Source of the DNA: Nonomuraea sp. NEAU-A123
GTDB lineage: Bacteria; Actinomycetota; Actinomycetes; Streptosporangiales; Streptosporangiaceae
Assembly: GCF_018603905.1 (NCBI RefSeq)
Contig: NZ_JAHFZZ010000008.1
Span: 494,581-558,580, forward strand
Length of the DNA stretch: 64,000 nucleotides
Direction: 5' to 3'
Part shown: positions 8,535 to 16,328 of the stretch, piece by piece
Position numbering within the stretch: the stretch's first letter is position 1
Layout of the letters: the number at the start of each line of letters is the position of its first letter
Notes under the pieces: generated by a model
What the model was told of the DNA's origin: nothing
The model's input: the letters and a program-made list of their open reading frames with translations, nothing else
Databases searched by the model: none
Translations under genes and position numbers: made by a program

Positions 8535-9496
8535 TGCTCCGCAGATTCCTCCTCCGGCGGGCGCTGCTCGGCGTGCTCGTCCTGTGGCTCGTCACGCTGG
8601 GCACCTTCCTGCTGTTCTTCGTCGCCCCCAGCGATCCCGCCAGGACGCTGGCCGGTCGCCAGGCCACGCCCGAGCAGGTGGAGCTCATCCGCCACAACCT
8701 CGGCCTGGACCGCCCGACCCTCGTCCAGTACCTCGACTACCTGAACCGCCTCATCCACGGCGACCTCGGCCAGTCCTACTTCTCCGGCGAATCCATCGGC
8801 AAGATCCTCTCCGAGGACTTCCCGCCGACGGCCTCGCTCGTGATCGGCGGCGCGATCCTCTGGGTCGTCATCGGCGTCGGCGCCGGAGTCATCAGCGCCA
8901 CCCGGGCGCGCTCCCTCCTGGACCGCGTCGTGACGTTCCTGGCCCTGGCCGCCGTGTCCATGCCTACCTTCGTGGTCGGCCTGCTGCTGCTGTACTTCCT
9001 GTTCTTCCAGCTCTCCATGGCCGGGGCGCCGGTGCTGCCGCCGGACTCGTACGTGGCGTTCACCGACAGCCCCGGCGAATGGGCCCGCCACCTGATCCTG
9101 CCCTGGATCACCCTCGCCATGGTCCAGGCCGCCTCCTACGTACGGCTGACGCGCGGGTCGATGCTGGACACCCTCGGCGAGGACTACATCCGCACGGCCC
9201 GCGCCAAGGGCGTCCCCGAAGGCCAGGTCATCTACCGGCACGGCTTACGCGCCGCCCTCACGCCGGTGGTGACGCAACTCGGCGTCGACGTGGGCACGCT
9301 GATCGGCGGGGTGGTGGTGACGGAGTCGGTCTTCGGGCTCGGCGGCATCGGGCAGGCGGTGGTTCAGGCGTTCGTCAGCGGCGACCTGCCGGTCATCATG
9401 GGCGTCGTCGTCCTCGCCACCACCGCCGTCGTCCTGGCCAACCTCCTGGTGGACCTCGCCTACGGCCTCCTGGACCCCCGCATCCGCCTGGCCTGA
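8534..9496 (+). CDS. Peptide ABC transporter permease (OppB/DppB-like)
   Basis: This is the partner permease, 320 residues, starting in the TGATG overlap with the preceding gene. The N-terminus (LRRFLLRRALLGVLV) carries positive charges before the first helix, as in OppB proteins. About six hydrophobic segments and the EAA loop (DYIRTARAKGVPEGQVIYRHG) are visible. The gene order binding protein, D, F, C, B differs from the common A-B-C-D-F order of Opp operons. It contains a TTA leucine codon at 9245-9247. It is the last gene of the operon and converges on rny. Confidence 0.92.
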   Translation: MLRRFLLRRALLGVLVLWLVTLGTFLLFFVAPSDPARTLAGRQATPEQVELIRHNLGLDRPTLVQYLDYLNRLIHGDLGQSYFSGESIGKILSEDFPPTASLVIGGAILWVVIGVGAGVISATRARSLLDRVVTFLALAAVSMPTFVVGLLLLYFLFFQLSMAGAPVLPPDSYVAFTDSPGEWARHLILPWITLAMVQAASYVRLTRGSMLDTLGEDYIRTARAKGVPEGQVIYRHGLRAALTPVVTQLGVDVGTLIGGVVVTESVFGLGGIGQAVVQAFVSGDLPVIMGVVVLATTAVVLANLLVDLAYGLLDPRIRLA

Positions 9497-9508
9497 CCCC
9501 TGACAGGG

Positions 9509-9550
9509 GGTGTGGCCGGGGTGGAACCTCCCTCCCACCTCGGCCACACC
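9509..9550. terminator. Strong hairpin between the convergent oppB-like and rny genes
   Basis: Bases 9509-9524 pair with 9535-9550 over 16 positions with one G-U pair and a 10-base loop. It begins 13 bases after the permease stop codon. Little T follows on the plus strand, so termination would be of the high-GC actinobacterial type without a U-tract. Its place between convergent genes supports terminator function. Confidence 0.65.
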
Positions 9551-9696
9551 GCCCCCCTTCGTCCGGTGTCCAGCGCCATCCACGGACCGGGGCCAAGAAG
9601 GCGCACGTAACGACGCCCGGCCACCTCCACCGGAGGAGCGTGCCCCTGGACAGACCCCGGCCCCGTGCGGCGGATGGGGCTCACCGGGCTGGCCGT

Positions 9697-9747
9697 AAAA
9701 AAATAGTAAAAAGAAGCCCCTAGACCCCGACCCCGGGCGGAGGGGGC
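9697..9747 (-). terminator. Intrinsic terminator of rny
   Basis: On the minus strand, downstream of the rny stop, GC-rich arms (GGGGC at 9743-9747 and GCCCC at 9716-9720, with further GC pairing inside) are followed by two T-tracts covering 9697-9714. This A/T-rich run is exceptional for the window and is the best textbook rho-independent terminator in it. Confidence 0.7.
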
Positions 9748-9760
9748 CCAAAAGGGATTT

Positions 9761-11377
9761 TCAGCGGGCGAACTCGGTCGCGCGGGACTCACGAACAACA
9801 GTGATACGAATCTGACCCGGATAGGTCAGCTCCTCCTCGACCTGCTTCGCCACATCCCGCGCGATCACCTGCGCCTGGATGTCGTCGATGGCGTCAGGCT
9901 TCACCATGACCCGGATCTCCCGCCCCGCCTGCATGGCGAACACCTTCTCCACCCCCTCATACGACTGCGCGATCTCCTCCAGCCGCTCCAGCCGCTTGAC
10001 GTACGCCTCCAACGACTCCCGCCGCGCCCCCGGACGGCTGCCGCTGATCGCGTCGGCCGCCTGCGTGAGCACGGCCTCGACCGTGCGGACCTCGACCTCG
10101 TTGTGGTGCGCCTCGATGGCGTGCACCACGTCCTCCTCCTCGCCGTATCTGCGGGCGATCTCCGCCCCGATCAGCGCGTGACTGCCCTCGACCTCGTGCG
10201 TCAGCGCCTTGCCGATGTCGTGCAGCAGGGCGCAGCGCTTCATCAGCGGCTGGTCCATCTTGAGCTCGGCGGCCATGATCCCGGCGATGTGCGCGGACTC
10301 GATGAGGTGTTTGAGGACGTTCTGGCCGTAGGAGGTGCGGTATCGGAGTTGGCCGAGCAGCAGCGTCAGCTCGGGGTGCATGTCCGTGATGCCCAGCTCG
10401 ACCAGCGCGTCCTCGCCCGCCCGCGCGCACAGGTCCTGCACCTCCGCGCGGCTACGGTCGTGCGCCTCCTCGATGCGCTGCGGGTGGATGCGGCCGTCGA
10501 GCACCAGCTTCTCCAGCGTGAGCCGGGCAGTTTCCCGGCGCACCGGGTCAAAACACGACAGCAACACCGCTTCCGGGGTGTCATCGATGATCAGGTTCAC
10601 GCCGGTCGTCGACTCGAACGCCCGGATGTTGCGCCCCTCACGGCCGATGATCCGGCCCTTCATCTCGTCACCGGGCAGGTGCAGCACGCTGACCACGGAC
10701 TCGGCCGTCTGCTCCGCCGCCATCCGCTGCACCGCCAGCGTCACGATCTTGGTAGCGCGCTTCTCGCCCTCCTTGCGGGCGTCGCCCTCGATCTCCCTGA
10801 TGATCAGGGCGGCCTCGCGCTTGGCCTGGTTCTCGATATCGCGTACCAGCTCGCTCTTGGCCTGCTCGCCGGTGAGCCCGGCGACGCGCTCGAGAATCAC
10901 CCGCCGCTCGTTCTCGACCTGCAGCAACTCCGCGCGCCTGTCGGCCAGCTCGACCTCGGTCTCGGTCAGCTTGCGATCGCGTTCGGCCTGCCGCCTGGCC
11001 TCCTCGTCGAGCCGCTGCTCGCGCTCGGCCAGCCGTCCTTCCCTGCGTTCGAGGTCGGCCCGGAGCTCCTTGAGCTCCGCCTTGAGTATCCGGCCCTCTT
11101 CTTCGACCTCGCGCCGCAACTGCGCCGCACTCTCAGCGGCGGCCGCCGACCTGCGCAGGATCTCCCCCGCGTCGGACTCGGCCTTGCCACGGATCTCCCC
11201 GGCCTCTTCACGAGCCTGTTCGATCTCCTCGTGTACGGCCTGCAACTGCTCGGGGCTCGGCTTGAGCACTCGCGAACCGCTGCCCGACGTGCGGCGGACG
11301 ACGATGAGCAACGCGGCGATCATCCCGAACGCCAGCAGGAGCACCGCCACCGACAGCACCACGACAAGCGGCCCCAT
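9761..11377 (-). CDS. rny: Ribonuclease Y
   Basis: This is a membrane-anchored endoribonuclease of 538 residues that initiates mRNA decay. An N-terminal transmembrane helix (about residues 5-27) is followed by a long Glu/Arg-rich coiled coil (about 35-200). A KH RNA-binding domain carries the IIGREGRNIRAFE signature, and an HD hydrolase domain carries LLHDIGKA and later the IEAHHNEVE segment. Length and order match the family. It is the last gene on the minus strand after recA-recX, but about 540 bases separate it from recX, so it probably has its own promoter in that gap. Confidence 0.96.
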   Translation of the reverse strand: MGPLVVVLSVAVLLLAFGMIAALLIVVRRTSGSGSRVLKPSPEQLQAVHEEIEQAREEAGEIRGKAESDAGEILRRSAAAAESAAQLRREVEEEGRILKAELKELRADLERREGRLAEREQRLDEEARRQAERDRKLTETEVELADRRAELLQVENERRVILERVAGLTGEQAKSELVRDIENQAKREAALIIREIEGDARKEGEKRATKIVTLAVQRMAAEQTAESVVSVLHLPGDEMKGRIIGREGRNIRAFESTTGVNLIIDDTPEAVLLSCFDPVRRETARLTLEKLVLDGRIHPQRIEEAHDRSRAEVQDLCARAGEDALVELGITDMHPELTLLLGQLRYRTSYGQNVLKHLIESAHIAGIMAAELKMDQPLMKRCALLHDIGKALTHEVEGSHALIGAEIARRYGEEEDVVHAIEAHHNEVEVRTVEAVLTQAADAISGSRPGARRESLEAYVKRLERLEEIAQSYEGVEKVFAMQAGREIRVMVKPDAIDDIQAQVIARDVAKQVEEELTYPGQIRITVVRESRATEFAR

Positions 11378-11756
11378 GTGCTCCCCGCCCTCCTCGCGTC
11401 GTCAAGACTCGTAACGCGCCCTCAAAACGGGAGGGGTCACATGCGCGGCGCTGATCGCCCAAACGGCACCTTCACCACGACCGATATCCAACCAAGACTG
11501 ACCGGGCGTCGACTGGGATAGCCGACACCTCGCCTGCCTCGATCCTTCGAGCTCGTTCGTCCGTCAATCACCGGTATGGCAATCCGCACTGCGCGGAGTA
11601 ACTCCTCACTGCCGTCGAGGTTATGCGTCGAACAAGTCACGAGCAAGCAAACGAGTCATCAAGCGTGTCTTACAGGCGTGCATCTCGCCATTCAGGCAGA
11701 TTTCCAGCTTCTGACCCGAAATACCCCTCCGCACACACCTATGGACGCAGGCAGGC
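11378..11756. other. Intergenic region upstream of rny
   Basis: No convincing gene is present. Short open frames here lack family resemblance and ribosome sites. Part of it is less GC-rich than the coding DNA around it, especially 11560-11740, as expected for a promoter region. It must hold the rny promoter and leader, but I could not identify a clear -35/-10 pair. Confidence 0.4.
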
Positions 11757-11905
11757 ATTGATCCGGCGTCGGACCGCACACAGACCGAAGTGACCCGATG
11801 GCGCCCCGGACACGGACCGGGAGTGATCCAGTGGCGACCCGGACGCCGACCGAAGTGACCCGGTGACGACCCGGACACGGACCGCGAGTGATCCGATGGC
11901 GGGCC
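11757..11905. repeat. Tandem array of about 32-33-bp units with 65-bp higher order
   Basis: Five imperfect units are anchored by a TGATCC/TGACCC core at 11757, 11789, 11822, 11854 and 11887. The cores alternate between GTGATCC and GTGACCC, and GACCGAAGTGACCC and CCCGGACACGGACCG recur exactly 65 bp apart, so the array is a duplicated dimer. It lies directly after recX on the minus strand. I see no protein or RNA gene in it. It may be a species-specific repeat or an mRNA structure element. Confidence 0.7.
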
Positions 11906-11917
11906 GGTTGTGCAGGA

Positions 11918-13462
11918 TCAGGAGAAGTCGTCTTCTATTTCGACGCCCTCCGCCTCCAGAACCTCGCGGATGACCCGGAAGGCCAGCCCGGGGGCGTACC
12001 CCTTTCTGGCCAGCATTCCGGCAAGGCGGCGAGTGCGGACCTGGGGGTCGAGGCCGCGGGTGGAGGACAGCTTGCGTTCCACGAGGCGCCGCGCCGTTTC
12101 GAGCTCCTGGTCGGGGTCGAGGCGGTCCACGGCCTCGTTGACGGTCTCGGAGTCGACACCCCGGTGGCGAAGCTCCGCGGCCAGGGCGCGCTTGGCCAGC
12201 CCGCGACCGTGGTGGCGGGAGTCGACCCACGCTTCGGCGAACGCCTCGTCGTTGATCAGGCCCAGCTCGGAGAAGCGGTCGAGGACCGTCTCCGCGGCTT
12301 CGTCCGGCACATCACGCTTACGCAGCGCCTCGGCCAGCTGGGCTCGCGTCTTGGGGGCCATCGTGAGCAGCCGGAGACAGATGGCCCGAGCCACCGACTC
12401 GGGGTCAGCGTGGGGAGTGGCCCCAGCGGCCGACTCCTCATCAGGCCCACCGGAAAGCCGCCCACCCCGCCCTCGAGACCCCCCCGAACGTGCTCCTTTC
12501 CCACCCCACCCACCTGATCGACGCCCTCTACCGGAGCGCTTTTCCCCACGCCGCCCGCCCTGGTAGGAACCATCTCCGGATGGTCCGTCGAAGGGAGCGT
12601 CATCAGGGTGACCGCCCTGGAAGGACCCATCCTCGGACTGGCCGCCGGAGTAGGAATCCGCCCCGGACTGACCTCCCGGATAGGGACTGTCCCCAGGCTG
12701 ACCCCCCAGGCGGAGGCTGTCCTCAGGCTGACCATCCAGGCGAGGGCCGTCATCCGGCTGACCGTCCCCGGACAGGGCGCCGGAGTGGGAGTCGGCCTGG
12801 AACTGACCGCCCTGATAGGGGCCGTCCTCAGGCTGGCCGCCCAGGCTGGGACCGTCCTCAAGCTGGCCGCTTTCGGTGCCCAGCCCGGACGACAGATCGC
12901 CTGGGAATGGCACGTCACTTCGAGGGGACCGACTGCCTTCGGTGGACGGTGAGTCGCCTTGGGCAGGCGGCGAAGCGGTTTCCCGGGACGGGGTTGAGAG
13001 GCGCCCCTCGTCCTGCCCACCGCCCAGCTCAGAGCTCGGCTTGTGGATCGGCTCGGGAGCCGAGTCGGGGCGTGACTCGAAGGCCGGCTCAGAGGGCGGG
13101 CGAGTGGGTTGGGCGGGTGGCGGGTCGGCTGGTGGGCGGGGACGCTCGCGCCACTCGCTGAGCGACGGCCAGCCCCCCGACGGCGCGCCACCGGACCGGT
13201 CCCGGCCGGATCGGTCTTGGCTAGATCGGTCCTGGCTAGATCTAGGCAGGACCGATCTAGCCTGGCCGGACGGCTGTCCGCCCCGGGCTGAGGTGTCTGA
13301 GGAGCGGGAGGGCCAGGAGGCCTCCGGGGCCGGGGGCTGCGGTGGGGGGTTGTCGCTGGGGCTGCGGCGGTTGCGGCGGCGGCCCGGGGGTGGGGTGGGG
13401 AGGTCGGGCCAGGCGCCCCAGTCGTGGGAGTGGGGCGCCTGCGGCGGGTCCGTGTCACTCAT
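11918..13462 (-). CDS. recX: Recombination regulator RecX with a 350-residue low-complexity N-terminal extension
   Basis: RecX binds RecA filaments and restrains recombination. Only the C-terminal part (about residues 353-514) is the RecX fold, with the three-helix repeats (ARAICLRLL, FSELGLINDEAFAEAWV, GYAPGLAFRVIREVL). The first 350 residues are Pro/Ser/Gly/Asp/Gln-rich, including an RSSQDRSSQDRSGRDRSG stretch and many degenerate copies of a GGQPEDGP-type 10-11-residue motif. Typical RecX proteins are 150-250 residues. The start lies 11 bases after the recA stop, and the frame keeps high third-position GC throughout, so I take the long form as real. An internal start giving a short RecX remains possible. 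Confidence 0.88.
   Translation of the reverse strand: MSDTDPPQAPHSHDWGAWPDLPTPPPGRRRNRRSPSDNPPPQPPAPEASWPSRSSDTSARGGQPSGQARSVLPRSSQDRSSQDRSGRDRSGGAPSGGWPSLSEWRERPRPPADPPPAQPTRPPSEPAFESRPDSAPEPIHKPSSELGGGQDEGRLSTPSRETASPPAQGDSPSTEGSRSPRSDVPFPGDLSSGLGTESGQLEDGPSLGGQPEDGPYQGGQFQADSHSGALSGDGQPDDGPRLDGQPEDSLRLGGQPGDSPYPGGQSGADSYSGGQSEDGSFQGGHPDDAPFDGPSGDGSYQGGRRGEKRSGRGRRSGGWGGKGARSGGSRGRGGRLSGGPDEESAAGATPHADPESVARAICLRLLTMAPKTRAQLAEALRKRDVPDEAAETVLDRFSELGLINDEAFAEAWVDSRHHGRGLAKRALAAELRHRGVDSETVNEAVDRLDPDQELETARRLVERKLSSTRGLDPQVRTRRLAGMLARKGYAPGLAFRVIREVLEAEGVEIEDDFS
13219..13262. repeat. 44-bp near-perfect palindrome inside recX
   Basis: Bases 13219-13234 are the exact reverse complement of 13247-13262 (16 bp). 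The 12 bases between hold a 10-bp palindrome (CTAGATCTAG) flanked by one G-G mismatch. It falls in codons 67-81 of recX, about 200 bases after its start. CTAG-rich sequence is rare in this GC-rich context. It could form a cruciform or a very stable mRNA hairpin that limits recX expression relative to recA. Confidence 0.85.
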
Positions 13463-13473
13463 GCGGCGACCGA

Positions 13474-14574
13474 TCAGACGTCACCGGGCTTCGGCGTGGC
13501 GGCCTTGGCGCCGCGTCCCGAGGGAGCGGCGGCGGCCGGGGCGGGGGCTGCCGGGGGTGCCTCGGCGGGAGCATCGAGGCGGGGGCCGACGCCGAGCTTG
13601 TCCTTGATCTTCTTCTCGATCTCGTTGGACATGTCGGGGTGGTTCTTCAGGAAGTTGCGGGCGTTCTCCTTGCCCTGGCCGAGCTGCTCGCCCTCGTAGG
13701 TGTACCAGGCGCCGGACTTGCGGACGAAGCCGTGCTCGACGCCCATGTCGATGAGGCCGCCCTCGCGGGAGATGCCCACGCCGTAGAGGATGTCGAAGTC
13801 GGCGACCCGGAAGGGCGGGGCCATCTTGTTCTTGACGACCTTGATCCTCGTGCGGTTGCCGACCGCCTCCGTGCCGTCCTTGAGCGTCTCGATGCGGCGG
13901 ATGTCGAGGCGGACCGAGGCGTAGAACTTGAGCGCCTTGCCACCGGTCGTGGTCTCGGGCGAGCCGAACATGACACCGATCTTCTCGCGGAGCTGGTTGA
14001 TGAAGATGGCGGTGGTGCCGGTGTTGCTGAGCGCGCCGGCGACCTTGCGCAGGGCCTGGGACATCAGGCGAGCCTGGAGGCCGACGTGGCTGTCGCCCAT
14101 CTCGCCCTCGATTTCGGCCTTGGGCACCAGCGCGGCCACCGAGTCGATGACGATGACGTCGACGGCGCCCGACCTGATCAGCATGTCGGCGATCTCAAGT
14201 GCCTGCTCACCCGTGTCGGGCTGGGAGACGAGCAGGGCGTCGGTGTCGACGCCGAGCTTCTTGGCGTATTCGGGGTCGAGGGCGTGCTCGGCGTCGATGA
14301 ACGCGGCGATGCCGCCCGCGCGCTGGGCATTGGCCACCGCGTGCAGGGCGATCGTGGTCTTACCCGAGGACTCCGGGCCGTAGATCTCGACGATCCTGCC
14401 GCGCGGCAACCCTCCGATGCCCAGCGCGACGTCCAGGGAGATCGAACCCGTGGGAATCACTTCGATAGGGGCTCGGACTTCGTCGCCGAGGCGCATGACG
14501 GAGCCCTTGCCGAACTGCCTCTCGATCTGAGCGAGGGCGGTCTCGAGGGCCTTCTCGCGGTCGTTGATAGCCAT
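13474..14574 (-). CDS. recA: Recombinase RecA
   Basis: This is the central homologous-recombination ATPase and LexA co-protease, 366 residues. It has Walker A GPESSGKT at residues 66-73, Walker B VDVIVIDSVAAL near 140, the L2-region stretch INQLREKIGVMFGSPETT, and an Ala/Pro-rich C-terminal tail ending in a basic segment. There is no intein. It is followed 11 bases later by recX, so the two form an operon. A GGGGGAG ribosome site precedes the ATG. Expression should be SOS-inducible because a LexA box lies upstream. Confidence 0.98.
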   Translation of the reverse strand: MAINDREKALETALAQIERQFGKGSVMRLGDEVRAPIEVIPTGSISLDVALGIGGLPRGRIVEIYGPESSGKTTIALHAVANAQRAGGIAAFIDAEHALDPEYAKKLGVDTDALLVSQPDTGEQALEIADMLIRSGAVDVIVIDSVAALVPKAEIEGEMGDSHVGLQARLMSQALRKVAGALSNTGTTAIFINQLREKIGVMFGSPETTTGGKALKFYASVRLDIRRIETLKDGTEAVGNRTRIKVVKNKMAPPFRVADFDILYGVGISREGGLIDMGVEHGFVRKSGAWYTYEGEQLGQGKENARNFLKNHPDMSNEIEKKIKDKLGVGPRLDAPAEAPPAAPAPAAAAPSGRGAKAATPKPGDV

Positions 14575-14682
14575 GGGAACTCCCCCTGGAGGGTTGTGGT
14601 CCGATCAGTCGAGTGAAAGCTACGGCCTGCCACCGACAGTTTTGCGGAGTCGTGGGTGGGAGGGCGTGGCCTGGCAGGTTCC

Positions 14683-14705
14683 ATCGTAGCCGAACGGCTG
14701 TTCGA
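14683..14705 (-). promoter_or_regulatory. LexA (SOS) box and -10 element of the recA promoter
   Basis: Bases 14690-14705 contain CGAAC-GGCT-GTTCG, a match to the actinobacterial/Gram-positive LexA site (CGAACNNNNGTTCG) with both half-sites intact. Immediately downstream on the minus strand, 14683-14688 read TACGAT, a good -10 hexamer. LexA bound here would block RNA polymerase directly. The site is 116 bases upstream of the recA start codon. Confidence 0.88.
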
Positions 14706-14930
14706 TCACATGCGGAACACGCGGTACTCGGGGAGGAAGTCCCACCGGCATCCCGTGTCACTGAAGGTTGAGCATCGTCGCTGAAGGTTGATGACCGCTC
14801 ACGGGGACGGAGAACGGTCGCAGGAGATCGCTCTGCTCGCCGCCGTGGAAGGAAGAGTGCGCCGCCCGCCGTACCCGACGGACATCTGGTCCCGATAAAT
14901 CCTCATGATAGATCGACTGAAGAACATTAT
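14706..14930. other. Intergenic region upstream of the recA promoter
   Basis: No gene is supported here. An 11-bp direct repeat CTGAAGGTTGA occurs at 14761-14771 and 14781-14791, exactly 20 bp apart. GC content falls sharply after about 14890, just before the gene remnants that follow. I see no RNA gene. Confidence 0.4.
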
Positions 14931-15140
14931 TTGTCATTATGGGACGAGCTAGAAGTCGGGCTCGTGCCCGCGCAGATGGGCACGCATCCCGGAAACGGCG
15001 TGGTCATCGTCCCCCTCGATGACGACCTCACCTTGCCGATCTGTTACGTCGTCCGTCGAGACTCTGACAATCCCGCTGCTCACCTCCTTTTGGAGCACAT
15101 CATCAGCCTGGCGGGACGACCCGCCAGGGCCCCGGCATAG
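14931..15140 (+). pseudogene. C-terminal remnant of a LysR-family regulator
   Basis: The 69-residue frame resembles the end of a LysR substrate-binding domain: GLVPAQMG, then VVIVPLDDDLTLPICYVVRR and NPAAHLLLEHI near the end. The DNA-binding N-terminal two thirds are absent, and no ribosome site precedes the TTG that would start it. It is therefore best read as a decayed fragment. Its neighbours are also broken. Alternative: an unrelated small protein. Confidence 0.5.
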
Positions 15141-15155
15141 CAAGAGGAGACCCCC

Positions 15156-15350
15156 GTGAGGCTGGCCAGGGTCCGGACCGAGAACGGCCCGCGCATCGCA
15201 TCGATCGGCCCGTACGACGACATCGTGCTGCCGGCCCACTCGACCACCATGGACTGGGAGGTCGAGCTCGCGGTCATCATCGGCGCCGATCTCCGCGAGG
15301 CCTCGGACGAGCAATGCCGCGAGGCCGTCGCCGGCGGAGCTCAGCCGGGT
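15156..15350 (+). pseudogene. Truncated FAH-family (fumarylacetoacetate hydrolase-like) gene
   Basis: A good ribosome site (GAGGAG) and GTG start lead into MRLARVRTENGPR, a standard FAH-domain protein N-terminus. The next residues (GPYDDIVLP, then MDWEVELAVIIG) belong about 80 residues further into the family, so an in-frame internal deletion is likely. After about residue 60 the similarity stops, and the metal-binding and catalytic C-terminal half is missing. The frame runs on to 15662, but that part is antisense to other genes and shows no family signal. Confidence 0.6.
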
Positions 15351-15431
15351 GGGCCGGCCAAAACTGCGATCCGGCAAGCAGGTGTTCGACGAGGTCGCTC
15401 TGGGGTTGGCAAGCTGTGTACGCGGACAGCC

Positions 15432-15629
15432 TCAGCCGAACCAGACGATCAGGCGTACGTTCTCGTCCCCGTACTCGGCGGCCAGATCCCGCATCGCCTT
15501 CCACACCGGAGCCCAGCGCTCGTCGTCCGGGGAGGCGAGCATCCGTGCCGTGAGGACCACGGGCCGGTACACCACGCCGTTCAGCCGCACCTCGCCGCCC
15601 GGCGGCCACTCCGACGGTGCGAGGAGCAC
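15432..15629 (-). CDS. Hypothetical small protein
   Basis: I do not recognise this gene. From a GTG 4 bases after the stop of the SGNH hydrolase remnant it encodes 65 residues, with an LNGVVYRPVVLTARML segment and ending DENVRLIVWFG. The mix of charged and hydrophobic residues looks like a real folded protein. The frame also opens further upstream to 15686 within the SGNH gene, but that part is a shadow. No strong ribosome site is visible, so expression by coupling to the upstream gene would be needed. Confidence 0.4.
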   Translation of the reverse strand: MLLAPSEWPPGGEVRLNGVVYRPVVLTARMLASPDDERWAPVWKAMRDLAAEYGDENVRLIVWFG

Positions 15630-15633
15630 GTGC

Positions 15634-16322
15634 TCACGCGATATTTCCTTGGTTCGTGTTGAGCACGGCTGCGAGTCCTTTGACAACCTCGGCGGCCATC
15701 ACGGCCTGGCCTGAGGTCGAGAAGTGAATGCGGTCGGCGCTCAGCAGGTCCGGCCGGGAATTGAGCGGGTGGTCCCACATGTCGACGAGCACGGCATCGT
15801 GGTCTGCGGCCAGTACGCGGGTGATGGCGTTGAGTTTGCGTACCCGGTCCGGCCAGTCCGGGAATTTCGGCACCACGAAGGCCTTGCCCAACGTGAACGT
15901 CGTCAGTTGGGCGCCGGTGCCTGCGGCGAGTTCGAACACGCGCCGCAGTGTCTGCTCGATGGTCGTGAAGTCGGGCTCCGGATGAAAAAGGTCGTTCGCC
16001 CCGCACGGCACATGGACCAGGTCGGGGCCGAACGCGAGCATCCGGTCCGCCTGCGTCGCCAGTGTTCTGGCGGTCGTCGCCCCGATCTCCGCGATGTTCA
16101 GGTAGGCCAGATCGGGATGGACCCGGCGAAGGAGGTCCGCGACACGCTCGGCCCATCCCAGGTTGGCGTAGCCGGGCTCGGGTCTCCGGTGCCCGCCGAG
16201 AGGCTGTCGCCGATCACCGAGAACCGGCGCCAGGGCGCGTCGGCGAGGAGCTCCGCGGCGCGCGCCGGCGACAGGCAGAAGGGGTCGGACTCTTCGGTGC
16301 GAGAGGCCGCTGTGGCAGTCAT
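15634..16322 (-). pseudogene. SGNH/GDSL hydrolase broken by a one-base frameshift
   Basis: Read from the ATG at 16322, the protein begins normally and reaches the nucleophile block FSVIGDSLSAGTGDPSP (Gly-Asp-Ser). At about 16172-16178 the frame is lost. Reading continues correctly one frame over (GYANLGWAERVADLL) and later gives block III (GANDLF) and the catalytic DRIHFS region (Asp and His), ending at 15634. A single missing base explains both halves. It is therefore a pseudogene or a sequencing error. An intact protein would be a cytoplasmic esterase/lipase of about 229 residues. Confidence 0.75.
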
Positions 16323-16328
16323 AAGGTA

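Noticed and set aside
11621..11878. A minus-strand open frame of 85 codons over the repeat array after recX
   Set aside because: Its sequence is only a translation of the tandem repeat, with no ribosome site or family resemblance.
12500..13200. CRISPR-like or minisatellite array in the repetitive part of recX
   Set aside because: The repeats are degenerate at DNA level, in frame and protein-driven, without unique spacers of constant length.
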